Source of the DNA: DATFVJ01 sp963851085 | GTDB lineage: Bacteria > Actinomycetota > Actinomycetes > Streptosporangiales > Streptosporangiaceae | NCBI GenBank assembly: GCA_963851085.1 | Contig: CAWKNX010000023.1 | Span: 490,374-554,373 of the forward strand | Length of the DNA: 64,000 bases | Reading direction: 5' to 3' | In this document: piece by piece, positions 62,259 through 64,000 of the stretch | Layout: every line of letters starts with the position of its first letter | How positions within the stretch are numbered: the first letter of the stretch is position 1 | Program-made: the position numbers and the translations under genes | The notes under the pieces: generated by a model | Seen by the model: only the letters and a program-made list of their open reading frames with translations | What the model was told of the DNA's origin: nothing | Database searches by the model: none

Positions 62259-63312
62259 ATGTCTACGTGGAAATTGCGCCTGACTTTCCTTGCCACGATG
62301 GCTGCGGTCGTGGTGGCCGGGGCCGCTGGCTGCACCCAGACGGCAAAGCACGTATCCGGCGCGGCGTCGCCCAGCTCACCGGCGCGTGCCACGACGACAG
62401 GCAGCCCCGGCTCGCCGGTGACCAGCGGACCGCCGCCGCCGTGCCTGTCACCGCCGCCGCCGGTCCCGCCGCCGCTGAAGCCAACCACGGTCACCACCAT
62501 CGAGCAGGCCTACTACTGCGTGTTCGCCCACTACTACGCCGGGCCGGTGCTGGATGACCGGGTGCTGCTGGTCGCCGCGTTCGCCGGGTTCACCCAGGAG
62601 CTTGACCGGCTCGGGATGGACCAGCCAGACGCCACGATGCCAGCGCTGGACGGCCACCGCGACAGGGACTGGACCGCGTTCGCCGCCGTGTACCAGAAAG
62701 TGATCACCCCGCCGCCTGCGGTATCCGCGAAGCTCCTGAAAGGAGACATCGCCTACGTGCAACTGCCCGGGTTCTTCCCCGGCGCGGCAGACCAGGTGCT
62801 GCAGGCGATACCGAACCTGGCCAAGGGCGCCAAGCTGCACGGGCTCATCTTGGACCTGCGCGGCAACGGCGGCGGCGCGCCCCCCGAGGTCTCCCGGCTG
62901 CTCGGCGTCTTCACCCACGGCGCGGCCTACACCTACGACTGCGACGTGCACGGCAGCTGCCCCGCCACCTACACCGACACAGACGTCCCGCTGCTGCACC
63001 TGCGGCTGGTCGTGCTGACCGACCGCAACTGCGCCTCGGCGTGCGACGCGTTCAGCGGCGCAGTGAAGACTGCGGCCTCGGCACCCTGGTCGGCACCAGG
63101 ACCGCGGGATCGTGTCAGCCCCCGCGGACGGTTACCTGCTCGACGACGCCAGCCTGCTTGCCCTTCCGGCAAAACACGAGCTGAGCGCCGACCACGAACT
63201 CATCAACGGCATCGGCGTCGCGCCCGACTACTACCTCCCGCTCACCGCACAAGACCTATCCGCCGGACACGACCCCGACATCACCAAAGCACTCACCCTG
63301 CTCGGCGGCTAA
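62259..63312 (+). CDS. S41-family peptidase, lipoprotein (frameshifted)
   Basis: A C-terminal-processing-type protease of about 350 residues. ATG at 62259 is chosen over 62196 because it opens a lipoprotein signal peptide, MSTWKLRLTFLATMAAVVVA followed by the lipobox AGAAGC. A Pro/Thr/Ser linker follows, then VYQKVITPPPAVSA, LKGDIAYVQLPGF, LILDLRGNGGGAPPEVSRLL and LVVLTDRNCASACDAFSGAV, where the serine of CASACD is in the nucleophile position of S41 enzymes. After a frame change near 63085 come LGTLVGTRTAG and INGIGVAPDYYLPLT. No PDZ domain is evident. Cysteines flanking the active site suggest disulphides. Confidence 0.8.
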
Positions 63313-64000
63313 CCTCGATTCCCGGCGAGCTGGCTGAACCGGCGCCCTTGCATCGTCGGCATCGCTGACCAGGGCGGATGCCCTAACTTCAATGAGTCTG
63401 CCTGAATAGACGCCAAAGAAGATCTTGAAGCAAATTTTGGGCAGTGCTGGCAGTGCGACCGTCATAACCTGCGGATCCTTGCAGTGCTTCTGCGGTTCAG
63501 CGCGCTGAGCCGCTACGCTCAACTTGCGGCGTTAACAGAGTCCTGCTGACCTCAGACTCAGGCGAGCGGGCCTACGCTGGAGTGCGGAGTGGCAGCGGGA
63601 GGATGAGCACGTCCCAGATCGGTGCGTCTGGCCAAGCGGGGCGAAGTTGCGCGACGGGCCGAGGAGCAGGGTGCCTCGACCTAGTGGCAGCACTCCGCCC
63701 AATGCCTCAGGGCGCTGGCAAAGCCTCAGCGGGCTGGCACACGACAGCTCGGCTAACCAAATCTGCGGGCACGCTCCGTGTTCTGCCGCCCTATCCTTCC
63801 TAGCCGCGAACCTCCACATCGCTCTCCTCGCCCTCCGCGCCCCTCCCTTCCTGCACATTTTCCGCTCCTCCGTCACCATCAAAGCCACTCCCCATGGCCA
63901 TTCACACCTATGCATTACTAATGATCATGGGGGGTCAAGATCGGCTTCAAAGCCGCAGCCAGGGCCGCGGGAGGAGGCTGGCGTGTGGGTCGTCGTCACC
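63313..64000. other. Right end, no gene recognised
   Basis: About 690 bp. A 127-codon minus-strand ORF (63532-63915) has no ribosome site and a composition unlike the real genes. GC is lower than average, especially 63830-63935. No second copy of the tRNA-Pro 3' end is found, so the right boundary of the integrative element is not here. Confidence 0.4.

Noticed and set aside
63532..63915. 127-codon minus-strand ORF near the right end
   Set aside because: No ribosome site or motif; cysteine- and arginine-rich composition typical of antisense or non-coding frames.
56146..64000. A second copy of the tRNA-Pro 3' end (attR) closing the integrative element
   Set aside because: No stretch resembling GGTTCGAATCCCGCC was found to the right of the tRNA within the window.

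Overview
The window is high-GC actinobacterial DNA. Evidence for the phylum: GTG/TTG starts and GC-saturated third codon positions; a class II DAHP synthase; an ANTAR response regulator of the PdtaR type; DUF397 and DUF6225 proteins; and two gene orders typical of actinomycete chromosomes (trpCBA-lgt-gltBD-pdtaR-polA-rpsA-coaE-uvrB, and pyrG-NUDIX-ald-xerD-parA-scpAB-rluB-aroH-tyrA-cmk-der). Order and genus cannot be fixed from the sequence. 

A caution governs the whole annotation. Many essential genes (trpC, trpB, gltB, gltD, polA, ald, xerD, parA, rluB, aroH, tyrA) are split over two or three reading frames. About twenty of the shifts can be placed to within a base or two, and almost all are one extra base in an otherwise well conserved coding sequence. 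They cluster: 0-17 kb, 26-43 kb and 56-63 kb are riddled, while 17.7-25.5 kb and 43.7-55.5 kb are nearly clean. Uncorrected sequencing or assembly error fits best, so these are annotated as single genes with frameshifts, not as pseudogenes.

Layout. 0-3.6 kb: end of trpC, trpB, trpA and lgt. 3.6-5.4 kb: a repeat and palindrome region, then divergent yceI and marR. 5.5-11.8 kb: gltB and gltD (glutamate synthase). 12.0-12.8 kb: a tRNA-Leu gene and pdtaR. 13.4-14.7 kb: a secreted aldose 1-epimerase. 14.9-22.5 kb: polA, rpsA, coaE, uvrB. 22.7-28.5 kb: a HAD hydrolase, then a sugar module of glycosyltransferase, nucleotide-sugar epimerase, DegT aminotransferase, NodB-type deacetylase and DMT transporter. 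28.7-34.8 kb: pyrG, NUDIX hydrolase, ald, xerD, parA and a small DNA-binding-like protein. 34.8-39.3 kb: a lipoprotein phosphoesterase, hemolysin III, a hypothetical protein and a DUF397 locus. 39.7-45.9 kb: scpA, scpB, rluB, aroH, tyrA, cmk, der. 46-54 kb: an L-arabinose regulon (araB, a secreted SGNH hydrolase, a LacI-family repressor, araD, araA) tied together by three TTAGCGCTAA-type palindromes. 54.1-55.5 kb: class II DAHP synthase. 56.1 kb to the end: tRNA-Pro with an integrase, an excisionase and a DUF6225 gene (left end of an integrative element), followed by a repeat-built membrane protein, a 63-codon ORF with a palindromic operator and an S41 lipoprotein protease.

The most unusual features are: (1) small non-autonomous mobile elements of two unrelated families (164 bp in two copies, 159 bp in one), all three sitting exactly on a CTAG formed by the TAG stop codon of the upstream gene; (2) a 60-bp palindromic repeat family (core GCGGTAACTTT / AAAGTTACCGC) in three intergenic copies; (3) the aminotransferase-epimerase-deacetylase-transporter-glycosyltransferase module, which has the parts list of a lipid-linked amino-sugar pathway; (4) the arabinose operators and a 31-codon upstream ORF overlapping araD; and (5) several further dispersed and tandem repeat families in gaps between housekeeping genes.
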